Below, one piece after another: positions 1 through 9,094 of a DNA stretch of 12,678 nt. The notes beneath the pieces were generated by a model, which saw only the letters and a list, made by a program, of their open reading frames with translations, had not been told where the DNA came from and searched no databases. The stretch is taken from assembly GCA_025331125.1 (NCBI GenBank), contig JAOALB010000354.1, positions 1 through 12,678 of the forward strand, given 5' to 3'. A program made the translations under genes and the position numbers. Position 1 is the stretch's first letter. Every line of letters starts with the position of its first letter. Source of the DNA: Mycogone perniciosa (lineage: Eukaryota > Ascomycota > Sordariomycetes > Hypocreales > Hypocreaceae).

Positions 1-480
1 CTAATAATCGCATTTCTAGCAATTATCATGACGGTACCAACTGTATATAAGGGAAAACGTGCTCGGAACGTGACAAAGTAGCTGCTAATTATGTAATATT
101 AATATATATAATAGGAACTTTATTTTAAAAAAAAATTATAATTCTAGCTATACAGTTAAATTAATTAAAGACTTTAAAAAGAAAGCTAGGATTAAATTTT
201 ATTATAATGCCCTAGTAAGCCTAGACTTATTGCTAATTGAAAATATATAGCGTTTTCCAGTTATAATTATAAAAGACCTTCTTTAATTAAGCCGAGATAA
301 CCTAAGTAATAAAGCTAAATTGGCTTAAGATTTAATGCCCCAGGAAACAATTAATAAATAGATTAACTTAATGCTAGATAGGTTTAAAGCTGTATTAGAA
401 TTAGAAGGTAAGATGACTGGATATTAGCCAGTAAATTAAAGCTTGTTATATTGTGTTGTATATGCTGTATTTTAATGACG
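1..480. repeat. AT-rich, probably RIP-mutated non-coding tract
   Basis: This stretch is strongly A+T rich, full of TpA steps, and has stops in every frame, with long A/T runs around 121-180. Composition changes sharply near 480-500, where normal mixed sequence begins. In filamentous ascomycetes such tracts are usually old repeats mutated by RIP, which turns C into T mainly at CpA. I see no terminal repeats, no target-site duplication and no readable transposon protein, so the element type is unknown. It runs off the left edge of the window. RIP origin is inference from base composition only. Confidence 0.55.
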
Positions 481-931
481 CATTATGGAGTCCCGCTTTT
501 TTTGTCGACTGGTTGCTTGCTACCTACGAGTAGTATCTCGATGTTCGGGAATTATTAGGTGCCAGTCTGCTGACATTATTGAGCTTTGGCACATGCCAAA
601 ACGGCACTGAGCTGTGTATAATTATACGAAGTACGAAGTACTCACTCATGGAGTCGACTTTATATAGCCGAAACCGTCGATCTTGGAGAACTCGATATCG
701 CCACGTCTGGTCATTTGTCTGAGTGTGAGAAGCATCAAAGTCACTAACGACCAAGTCTCGATCTGATGAGGGCCGAGACTTCCAAAACACTCTACTTATC
801 TTGGACGACGACCCGAAATAAAACTCGAATCTCAAATAGAAATATGAGAACAAAAAAGAAATGGGCTCATGATGTCGCCGTAGCCGCAGCAGGATGCTCT
901 ACCGCCTGATCCTTAATGTCCTGCACCTCTA
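481..931. other. Intergenic spacer downstream of the maltose-permease-like gene
   Basis: No supportable gene. It should hold the 3' untranslated region and terminator of the minus-strand permease that ends at 932. A short near-repeat TACGAAGTACGAAGTAC lies at 625-641 and resembles the TACGGAGTA motif found in the other spacers. A 109-codon open stretch on the minus strand (853-524) has no family resemblance and low-complexity composition, so it is not called. Confidence 0.6.
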
Positions 932-2579
932 TCAATGAAACATCTGAATCCGCCACGACATCAACCTCCTGCGACGCAAATCTCCATGCTGGGACTTCCT
1001 CTCAAACAGAACATCCAACTCGTCATATGTCCGGCCTTTCGTTTCAGGCACGCGGAACATGGACCATATAGTCACCAACATGCTGATACCAACCCACACA
1101 AAGGCCGTCTTGCCCTTGAGATTCGCCTCAGTAGGGTTGATCAGGTACGGCTCAACGATGTTACCCACAATATTGACAACGTTGTAGGCCACTCCGGCAA
1201 AAGAAAGCGTCTGCGAGCGTAGTCTTGTGGCCGAGACTTCAGACGCAATTGCCCAAGTCTGGGGCCCAACGGTAGAGGAGTAGATGGCCAGCCAGACAAG
1301 CGCAAGGGCTGATTGACTCCATTTGGCGGCTTGTTTATCAGCGGCATAGGACAAGATGCCAATGAAGAAGAGAACAAATGTCAACAGACTCACACCACAA
1401 AGTACCAGCGTCCGTCGGCCAAAATGCGCCATCAAGATCCATGAGACACAAGTTGCCACGAAGGCAATGCCCATGCTGCCAAAGTTTATCTTATAAGCAT
1501 CCGAGGCCGACAGACTGGCCTGGACGAAGAAGTAGGTAGCGTTATAGGCCAGAAGTTGGCCAGTTGCGCACTGTGATATAAATGCCAAGCACGCGATCTC
1601 AGTACGTCTCAAATTAGTACCCTTGAAGATATTCCGCAGCCCTACACCCTCTTGAAGTTTTTGCTCGTGTTTGTTGGTATTATACATCATGAGAACCTTT
1701 TTGTTGATCTTTTCCGGCGTGATTCCGCTGGAAAGGCGTCGCAGGGAGTGTTTTGCTTCTTCGAGTCGCCCGTGGCGGACGAGCCACCAGGGAGAGTCTG
1801 GGGCAAGCAATGCCAGCACAAAGAGAGGTACTGGCCAAACCCATTCAACAGCGAAGGGGATCTTGTAAGGCCACTTACTCTCGTTGTTAACAAGGCCTTG
1901 CAGTATGCCAGCGACGATGAACTGTCCAATGACCCAGCAGATACTGATGAAAGAGGTCATAGCCTCATAGCACCAGGGGGCATATTCCCGACGAATATAC
2001 AGCCCCCATGACAGAAAAGATGCCCCAAGTGACGCCGAGGAGAATTTGGCCAGCCAAGAGAACATGTACGTTTGGGGCGAAGAATGGTATAAAGATCGAT
2101 CCTGCCATGATGGTCAGGGTGACCATGGTAACTATTCGATGTCCGAACCGCTCGGTAACGAAGCTGTTGATGAAGAGCCCGACAAGACCGCCACAGGAAC
2201 TCGCAGTGGTTAATCCAACTTGCCACGGTCCAGAGATGACATATTTGTCGAGATTTTGGTGATAGATTCCATACTTTTCCGCAAAGGAGGGGTATGCCAT
2301 GAGACTGCCCATCAAGATGGAGTCGTAGCCGACCATGACTGGTGTCATCATGTTGGGATTAGCACATGAGAAGAGAAATCGATATGTCTAACTACGACGA
2401 TATTAAATGAAGAAATCTAATTTCTTACCTATGGTAAAAGACATGACGATTGCCCAGAAAATGGAGGTGGGATAGCGTCGAAACGCCTCCCGGATCGTAG
2501 TAGAATGCTCACCGTCGTTCGCACTGACAACCGCCGAATTGATATCAGCAGGCGGATCGGATAGTATCGGCTTCTCCAT
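932..2579 (-). pseudogene. MFS maltose/alpha-glucoside-type sugar permease, disrupted
   Basis: Twelve-helix major facilitator of the fungal maltose/alpha-glucoside permease (MAL) type, a plasma-membrane sugar:H+ symporter family. Exon 1 is 2579-2429. A 90-nt intron (2428-2339, donor GTAAGA, branch-like GCTAATC, acceptor CCAG) precedes exon 2, 2338-932. The first in-frame ATG after an upstream stop is at 2579. Motifs seen: MVGYDS in helix 1, ERFGHR (residues 113-118) in the loop 2/3 signature, then in the second frame PDSPWWLVRHGR, HFGRR and the C-terminal PETKGRTYDELD. The frame breaks at TGA 1967-1965, after CPLVL (residue 174), and family sequence resumes one nucleotide out of phase as MTSFISICWVIGQF. 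The family usually reads LRGYLT here. A C-to-T change of CGA plus a 2-nt loss explains the break well; a single 1-nt insertion is the simpler alternative. A repaired length near 519 residues is normal for the family. It may be a true pseudogene or an assembly indel. Confidence 0.75.
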
Positions 2580-3178
2580 GTCTAAGCGTTGATCTTCAGA
2601 AGAGGGAGTTGATGAAGTGCTTTCTCTTTGCCCGGAATCGGCCGTCAATATCAGCGCCTGCTCCCCTTGCCTATAGATATCTGTTGGGCGGAAAGTCGGG
2701 CCAGCGAGGCATCAAAAGGGATGATTCATCGGATACGTGACTTGGTCTTAGAAGACCAGAATAAGATTCATTTTAATACAGTTCTCATGTCTCGGAGGCG
2801 CTCCATACTCCACACGAATGTCTCACTTTAAGAGTTGCCGAACCGCGAAGGGGTGACAAGGCACGGCACGCACGAATAGATCCCACTCATCATTGTAACC
2901 TCTATGCATCCGCGTGAATGAATGAAGTGATCCTATTGGCCATGACTGTGCAAAGATCATCCAAACCCAACATGCTGCTACGATCGGACGGACTGTTTCT
3001 GCCCTTGCATGCGTAAAAGTGGCTGGTGGTATGCAAGATAGCAAACATCCCTACGAAGTACCCAAGACAACAACCGTATTTGTTGAGCTGTATTATTTGA
3101 GTAGCAACATTGCACGCAGGCTCTTCACAAGATAAGATTGGAAAGGTCACATAGTGGGTACGGAGTAGTATTCGTCCT
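2580..3178. other. Intergenic spacer between the cyclase-like gene and the permease
   Basis: About 600 bp without a supportable gene. It should contain the 3' end of the cyclase-like transcript (stop at 3179) and the promoter and 5' leader of the permease (start 2579). The permease reading frame stays open upstream to about 2713 but has no ATG there, so that part is read as leader. One TACGGAGTA copy is at 3159-3167. No convincing TATA box or CreA site was found. Confidence 0.6.
3159..3167 (+). repeat. TACGGAGTA intergenic motif, copy 1
   Basis: Exact 9-mer in the spacer just downstream of the cyclase-like gene stop. It is one of four identical, same-orientation copies in this window, all outside coding exons. 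Confidence 0.6.
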
Positions 3179-4466
3179 CTATAATGAAAACCGAACACCC
3201 TTGACGATGTCGCCTTTGTTGTAAAACTCCGTTCTGGGTAGCATTTCACTCACAACCCATTGCGCTGTCTGTGTGCGCTTCGTGCCATACCCAAAGGGTA
3301 TGTGTGTCTTCTCTTTCCTCATTCTGCCTTCTCCAAGATCGAGATGTCCCATGCCATCGATTATGGGTCCATCTGAGGGCGAATCGCCCGGGTGGTCGTG
3401 TCTCGGAAGGGAGGATAGACCGTCACACAGAGCCTGGAAACATACCACCTGGTCCTGGAGGTGTTCATCCACATGCCCTCTGAGGGAAACTTCCTCGCGA
3501 AGCTCCCTGCACAGCTTTTGGGAAAATCTTTCAATGAACTGGTCGTACGATTTGGTGTGCTTTGGTGCAGAATAGAGGAAATCACTTGCCCAGCGGATCC
3601 CGGCTGAGGAGTGAGCCACGAACAGTCCATACCAGCGGCTGTCATGGCATGAGTCCTCGATAATCTTAAAGTTGATATCAGCATCGGGCCAGAGCTGTCC
3701 AATGTCCTTGACGACGGCCTCTTGGATCTTCTTATGCGAATGCGTCGGCGTGACGATGCTGACATTTATGCTTTTGACCTTGTAAGACTTAAGCTTGTAC
3801 GGTGACGGTGGCGAATACTGGAGTTTTTCACCCTTGACGATTGGGTAGATCTTAAGCCAGACTGTCCCTCTCGAGAGCGGTCCCAAACTCCAGCCGCGAC
3901 GCTTCAGCTCCCGCTCGATGCGAATTCCAAACCGCTCCTCCAGAGTCGGCACCAATACTTGATCAAAGTACTCGTAGCTCAGCGACATGCCCACATTGGT
4001 GCCACCCGAAAGCTCCACCACGATAGGCTCGCCACTATCGTTGCCAGCGTAGAGTAGGAACGGTAGTATGGCCTGTATAATCAACATTGTACTGGCGGCG
4101 CTAGAATCAGCCCGGATAGAGATGTTGTGCTGGAAAAGCTCTGTGGGCGGACGCCGGGGGATGAAGGTCAGTGTCTTGGAACCGACATGGAGGCCCTCAA
4201 CGTCTGCCTCCGTGGCCTCGGCGAGCCACTGGATTGCTGCTACATGCTGGTTTTTGAGCCCTAGATGATAAAGAAAAGTCAGTAATCAGATATCCCGTGT
4301 ATCTATCGGTGGGTGCTAGCGAACCTCCTCCCTTGCCGCCCTGGCGATTGCCTCTGACGTTGGTGATCTTGACGGGCTGCGAAGTGAGAGCTGCGAGTCG
4401 AACAGCGACACGGACGAGTTGGCCTCCTCCCTCTCCAGTACGGCCGTCCAGCTCAATAGGTTTCAT
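3179..4466 (-). CDS. RNA 3'-terminal phosphate cyclase-like protein (RtcA/Rcl1 superfamily)
   Basis: Member of the RNA 3'-phosphate cyclase superfamily. Active enzymes convert RNA 3'-phosphates to 2',3'-cyclic phosphates using ATP; the Rcl1 branch acts in ribosome biogenesis without that activity. Exon 1 is 4466-4325. A 64-nt intron (4324-4261, donor GTTCGC, branch-like CTGAC, acceptor CTAG) leads to exon 2, 4260-3179, giving 407 residues. The ATG at 4466 gives the family N-terminus MKPIELDGRTGEGGGQLVR. Further landmarks: GGGLKNQH across the splice (residues 46-52), ADSSAAST (99-105), GGTNV in the first domain, and VDEHLQDQ in the C-terminal part. A low-complexity, charged segment precedes the last motif. 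There, human RTCA has LHTQTA with the nucleophilic His; this protein reads KRTQTAQW, so the residue is Arg376 (codon CGC, 3277-3275). The frame is intact. Family assignment is firm; cyclase activity is doubtful. Confidence 0.88.
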
Positions 4467-4814
4467 TTCCAAAGTGAGAGATATGCGAATCTGCTCTGGA
4501 TTTTGTAATATCTGATATATATCCGATAGTTGTGAGTGTTGCTCAATTGGGCCGATCAGCTACGCGTGCGTGTCGCTCTTGATGGCCGTTCAGGAAAACT
4601 CCACTCAAAACACTGCCGTGCGGCAAACAAAATGTAGTATTAGTAACCTTTCTAAGCTTTCCTTTAAAATAAATAAAATCTTTCGCTCTTGGGGACTTCA
4701 TTATTATATGCTCATTTTAATTATTCTTTTAATATCAGATTAATACCAGTAGTAATAAGAGCTTTCATGAGTCACTCGGCGTCCTTATGTCCTATGGAGG
4801 CAAGGTGCGGTGGC

Positions 4815-4822
4815 TATAAAAG
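4815..4822 (+). promoter_or_regulatory. TATA-like box on the plus strand without a gene
   Basis: TATAAAAG within GGCTATAAAAGCGGG is a textbook TATA sequence. It points away from the cyclase-like gene. The first downstream ATG (4844) opens only a five-codon frame, and no plus-strand gene follows. It could serve a non-coding transcript or be chance. Confidence 0.3.
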
Positions 4823-4832
4823 CGGGCTTCTG

Positions 4833-4841
4833 TACGGAGTA
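4833..4841 (+). repeat. TACGGAGTA intergenic motif, copy 2
   Basis: Exact 9-mer, here extended to TGTACGGAGTACAC with partial dyad symmetry, 11 bp downstream of the TATA-like box. Confidence 0.6.
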
Positions 4842-5427
4842 CACATGAACTTGGGAGAATGAAGCATTCCTACAACACACATTTCGCTCCGAACTGACCG
4901 GAGCTGTGCTGAGATTGTCAAGGCAGACAGACTGCTATGATTGAGTTGGAAGCGAATCCATTCCTTGGTGTACTATCTGAGGAATTACTCTGCTGAACGC
5001 ATATTCGTCGACATGATGCAAGTTTTGGTGTGACCATGCTTGTTAGTCTCGACACCGCTGAATGTCGGTTGCATTCAATATTCATTACAGATATTCTAGC
5101 ATCGCGAGATCTGCATTATGAATATCTCATAGCCTGAAACCTTTGCACGTCGAATATCTGCGCACAATTTCCGTTGTACAATCGTATCACAACGATTTGA
5201 TTCGGAGTATCTCCTATGGCACTCCATGGAAATTGGTGAGAAGTACGCCATACAAGCCTGCGAGCTACAGATCCCATGCTTGGTCCTCTACTCGACAATA
5301 TATCCGAATTTGCCCTAGGCCGGAGAAAAGGACACGAACACGCTCTCACTTCCAGGACTTTTTGAGACGTTTAAGTATAGAATTGGAACATTTCAAACAA
5401 TAAGAGAAGTGAGTATCTGGAATGTGG

Positions 5428-5501
5428 CAGTTTGAAGATGGCCTCGTACTGGTTTCTTGCGGCCACTATGGCGGTGTCCTGCCATAATAGTTCTTCGACT
5501 T
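5428..5501 (-). pseudogene. Decayed ankyrin-repeat remnant beyond the NLR stop codon
   Basis: Just past the NLR stop the minus strand still encodes ankyrin-like sequence, split between two frames. One frame gives KSKNYYGRTPP (5501-5469), which matches ESKDDIGRTPL of the last intact repeats, and then meets TAG. The other frame, from 5466, gives VAARNQYEAIFKL, which matches the helix part of the repeats (compare AAEWGHEAVVKL). Loss of one nucleotide between the two, plus stops, explains the pattern. It suggests that the ankyrin array was once longer and lost its end. The segment is short, so the call rests on motif order and position. Confidence 0.6.
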
Positions 5502-5514
5502 CAATGAAGAAGGA

Positions 5515-8500
5515 TTACGCTTCATTTTCAGACTTCTTCGCACTCTTCTCAAGGAACAGCTCGACTACCGCCTCATGACTATTGCGCATTGCCCAGGAGA
5601 GCGGTGTCCGGCCAATATCATCTTTAGATTCTGGGTTCGCGCCCTTCTCAAGGAGCAGCTTAACGACCGCCTCGTGGCCCCACTCTGCTGCAACCGATAG
5701 CGGTGTTTGGCTAAGATTGTTGGAATCTGGATTTGCGCCCTTCTCAAGGAGCAGCTCAACGATCGCCTTATGGCCACTGCCTGCTGCCAATTTGAGCGGT
5801 GTGCTGTCATAGAAGTCTTTAAGCTCCAGGTTGGCACCGTTCTCAAGCAGTAGCTTACTGGCCGCCTCGTGCCCGCTCGCAACCGCATACCATAGTGACG
5901 TCCGACCGTGACTGTCCTTGGAATCCAGACTCTGCTCACTTAATAGCGCCTTTACTGCTTCCCTGATCCCGAAATATGCTGCTAAATGCAGTCCCGTCAT
6001 TTCTCTTGGAAAAACATCGAAAATTTTTGGAAACCCCCAAGGCTGCTTGGGGGTCATCAATCCTTGAGTCGACGACTGAACCTTCGCTTCACACGTTAAA
6101 AAGTCCAGTGCCTCCTTGGGCAAGGTCAATGCCTCGCGAGCATGATGTCCCCAGTTGCACGCGGCGTAGTGATAAAGCTGATTTGAACGTAGCCGCTCCA
6201 TAAACTCGCTGTTTGTTTGACAATAGCCGCTTGCAAATGCATTAAATGAGAGATAAGTAGCGCAGATTGCTGTGATATCGGACTCTGCGTTCGGAAACCA
6301 GCGCATCCGCGTTTGGTCGAAGTATTCTTGCGTCGTGTAATGTACCAGTCGAACAACATCGCTTTGAGTGTCGACAGTCACCAAGCCTGCACATATCGAG
6401 CCTGTAACTTCAATGCCGGGGATGAATTCCTGGTCCAGCTCTAGCTGCCCAACCTCGACTGCAACTGCGTGTTGGAGCTCAGCAGTAGAGAGTGTTCTTT
6501 TCGCGTGGAAGACCCACGACAGAACCTTCTTCGCCAATTCTCCGTAATTTCCTCCCTGGCTTTCAATTCTTGTCATTGCTTGTTCGTACGTCTGATTCAA
6601 TCCTTCTAGTCCTTTGGGCAAATTCCGTAGCGCTCGTTTGACATGTCCCACCGTCGGTTGTTCAGCCAGGTGATCCATATGCAGCTGAGCAAGAAGGAAC
6701 CTAAGATTAGAGTTAGAATCTATAACTTCTAAATGGGGTAGTCAGACACACATCCCATCAACGGCCTCAGATATTGTAGCCTTGATTTCATTTTGCAGCT
6801 CCGAACTGTCCAAGACGAATGACGGCAGTCTTTTTAAGTGGCTGGTTAGGTATTTTTGCACATCTTCATCCATAGCGCGGATCTCCAGTGATGTGCTTTC
6901 TTTGAATGTCTCCAGAATCTCCTGGACGGGTCTAGAAGTCGAAAAGATGTTTATGCTCCCCTTTTCTTGAAGCTTAAACATCTCAGAGAGCAGTCTCGTA
7001 CGGCATCCATCGGTTATTTGGCATTCATCCAACGCGTCGATAAGAATGAAGACCCTTGGATAGCAGGCACTGACAGAGTATAGTTCTTTTAAGATGTGGG
7101 TGTGGTCCAGGGATAGTCGTTTGGGTTGGTCCTTGTACTGATCATAGAGAATTTGCACATCTTCTGGTATTGATGTTTGTTTCTGAACCAACTGTTTCAG
7201 CAAATTCGCAAGCATGTCTTCTATCTTCTGTTCGTGTTGCCGTCGGAAGTCACAGTACAGGTATGCGATGCCAATCTCTGTATCCGTTCGAAACCTTGTA
7301 AAAAGGTCGTCGATCACAATAGCTGTGATGATTGTCTTTCCTGCTCCGGGAATGCCTGGACAGAACATTGTCTGCTTGCTGGTCTCCACCCACGCCTGGA
7401 ACTCTGCACTGTCAAGAAGCCACCGGCCAGTTCCTTCCTCTCGACGGTTGATGTAGTCGCTTTGTTGAAGAGTGTAGTCGATTGGAGTGAGCCACTTGAG
7501 AATGGCGTCGCGCTCTTCAGAATGCTTCTCACTGATAAGCTCTTTAACGTCTCTTGATACTTCCATGACCCGTTGTTGGATATCTGCACGTACGGATTAG
7601 CGTTTGTTAATAGGACGATCCGTAGACCTTAGACGCACCAGAAACAACGTCGCCGATTCGCCGTTCAGCCTCAACCTTGTTTGGAGTGATTCGGCATAGA
7701 AGATCTTTCGTGTATGCAGCTGCCACCATGGCTGCATACCCTTGCCACTCCTTGTTCTTATGCGAGTCCGAATAGTCACATATGCCCCGGATAACTAGGC
7801 ATGGAAAGTGGTTCATTAAGCCCGCCGCTTCCATCTCGAAACATAGGACGTTCATTTCGGCTGCAAGGGTATCCCGAACAGAAGCATCCTTCATCAACTG
7901 GTTCGCGGAAGCAATCAAACCATAGTGGATTGCCGGGTTATCCTCGTCGTCGGCCCGTTGTGGCCGCGATATTAGGTCTGATCGACTATCACCACAAGCT
8001 GTCTCACAGCTGGCTTCATAGTTCGAAGGATGTATGACTTGGGGTTGGTATAACCTGTCACTGCTCGGGTCTGGCCGCTTATACTTCTTCCGCAGTCTTG
8101 CTTTCTTCTCGAGAACGCTGTCGATAGCCACTTCAAGCTGATGCCCCTTGATCTCATACTGCACCTTGAGCCCATTCATCGCCGTTCGCAGGACTGATGG
8201 CGGCTGGTTCAGAAACCCCGTTGTTCGAAAGCTCTGACCTTGAATCGTCTTGCCAAGGTCGCACTGAACCACGCCACCCTTTCCATCGTGAGGAGTGCTG
8301 ACCACAACGTCGCCCAAACGGATATCGTGCTTCTGTCTTGGTGCGCCGCCACCGATACCAACCAGCAGACCGATCCTGACGTTAGGAAAGCTGTGCAGCA
8401 TGTCTCGTGCCACTGTTGCTGCAGAAGCTGTGCCGTACTCGCCGTCGGGCAAAACAGCAATAACCACATTATGTTTCCCAATCTTGCCGAGTGTATAGTC

Positions 8501-8731
8501 GTTATTGTCATTGGGAGACACATACTCCGGTCGATCGTGTCGTTCGTCGAGAAAAGCCTGTGCGGCAACGTACTCTGTGCTTATAGCGCAGATCCAGCCG
8601 ACAGTGTAGTCATCATTCGCCCTCGCGCTTGGCTCAAGAGTGTCGACTTCATCAGAAGTTATCTTCTTCCTCTTGTCGGCGTCGGCTGCAGCATCTCGGC
8701 TGTCTGCAGAAACCAGCTTCCGCTTTGGCAT
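5515..8731 (-). CDS. NOD-like receptor: PNP_UDP_1 - NACHT - ankyrin repeats
   Basis: Fungal NLR of 1036 residues, presumably a cytosolic or nuclear non-self or stress sensor. Exons are 8731-7639, 7583-6752 and 6700-5515. Introns are 55 nt (donor GTGCGT, branch-like GCTAATC) and 51 nt (donor GTGTGT, branch-like CTAAC/CTAATC). ATG 8731 has A at -3. Residues 1-40 are charged, with basic clusters PKRK and KRKK. Residues 41-345 form the nucleoside phosphorylase-like domain, with VGIGGG (124-129), FEMEAA (298-303) and RGICDYSD (315-322) kept. NACHT spans about 410-645: Walker A GIPGAGKT (441-448), Walker B FILIDALDEC (543-552) and FSTSRP (578-583). A helical/winged region (650-870) follows, then five ankyrin repeats (876-1030). 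The splice giving DGMFLLAQLH restores the family sequence exactly. Related nucleosidase domains act as effectors in bacterial phage defence. Domain calls are firm; trigger and substrate are unknown. Confidence 0.93.
5536..6000 (-). repeat. Ankyrin-repeat coding array in the NLR
   Basis: Five ankyrin units, roughly residues 876-904, 907-939, 940-971, 972-1004 and 1005-1029. Units start with GRTSL, STPL, QTPL or GRTPL and carry HEA-VVKLLLEKGANPESKD-type helices. The DNA repeats too: the segment beginning CTTCTCAAGGA on the plus strand recurs at 5545, 5644 and 5740, with a diverged copy at 5839, so spacing is 99, 96 and 99 nt. The copies at 5644 and 5740 differ at only two of the first 29 bases. 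The first unit is the most diverged. High DNA similarity suggests recent duplication or conversion between units. Confidence 0.85.
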
Positions 8732-8977
8732 TGTTCAGAGCTACGCTGGTGGAAGCGCATCCAGGAATGAGGTCTTCGGTAGGATATCAAAATCAGGGTT
8801 CTTCCAACCAAAGGTTCGATCGCTGCCCTTCTTGTGAAGCAGAAACGTGGACTCTTCAGGAAGGAAAGTGGCCGGACGCGACACGAACAAATCCAGAATG
8901 GGTGCAGCATTCGCCATAATGCTGGTTGGGCTGAATCTGCAGGGTGTTGGGCAGATTGTAACACAGGAGGCCAGTTA

Positions 8978-9005
8978 CCATGTTAGTTACCTCCATGTTA
9001 GCTAC
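8978..9005. repeat. Short tandem direct repeat upstream of the NLR
   Basis: CCATGTTAGTTAC (8978-8990) is followed at 8993-9005 by CCATGTTAGCTAC: 13 bp with one mismatch and a 15-bp period. It lies about 250 bp upstream of the NLR start. It may be a regulator binding site or chance. Confidence 0.45.
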
Positions 9006-9085
9006 CACGTTGGCTTGATCTTGAAACAAAATCTGAACAAAAGGTTATCGTGATCGAAACCAAAGACAAGAATATCACCGCAACG

Positions 9086-9094
9086 TACGGAGTA
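9086..9094 (+). repeat. TACGGAGTA intergenic motif, copy 3
   Basis: Exact 9-mer in GTACGGAGTATAC, about 355 bp upstream of the NLR start codon. Confidence 0.6.

Larger units (their letters stand above)
4467..5427. other. Intergenic spacer between NLR 3' side and cyclase-like gene
   Basis: No supportable gene. The cyclase-like gene's promoter lies at the low end. ATATATAT at 4515-4522, about 50 bp upstream of its ATG, could be a TATA element on the minus strand. Positions 4620-4770 are AT-rich. A clear plus-strand TATA-like box and a TACGGAGTAC copy occur at 4815-4842. Open stretches at 5116-5349 (minus) and 5143-5403 (plus, no ATG start) overlap each other and match no family. Between about 5100 and 5427 on the minus strand I tried all frames for continuation of the NLR and found only stop-broken sequence. 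Confidence 0.6.

Noticed and set aside
524..853. 109-codon minus-strand open frame beyond the permease stop
   Set aside because: No recognisable domain, aromatic-rich random composition, no splice or start support.
865..915. tRNA D-arm-like stretch on the minus strand (CAGGCGGTAGAGCA)
   Set aside because: No acceptor stem, no plausible anticodon arm and no T-arm/B-box follow, so chance similarity is likelier.
1964..2000. 37-nt mini-intron that would restore the permease frame
   Set aside because: Shorter than the 51-90 nt introns seen in this window, no branch site, and removal would delete the conserved region around SSGICPLVL.
2580..2713. N-terminal extension of the permease upstream of 2579
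   Set aside because: The frame is open but contains no ATG before an upstream TGA, and family members start close to the chosen ATG.
5116..5403. Overlapping open frames on both strands between the NLR and cyclase-like gene
   Set aside because: The plus frame has no ATG (it begins with TTG), the minus frame matches no family, and neither continues the ankyrin sequence.
8240..8770. 176-codon open frame on the plus strand
   Set aside because: It is antisense to the PNP exon of the NLR and is explained by codon bias of the real gene.
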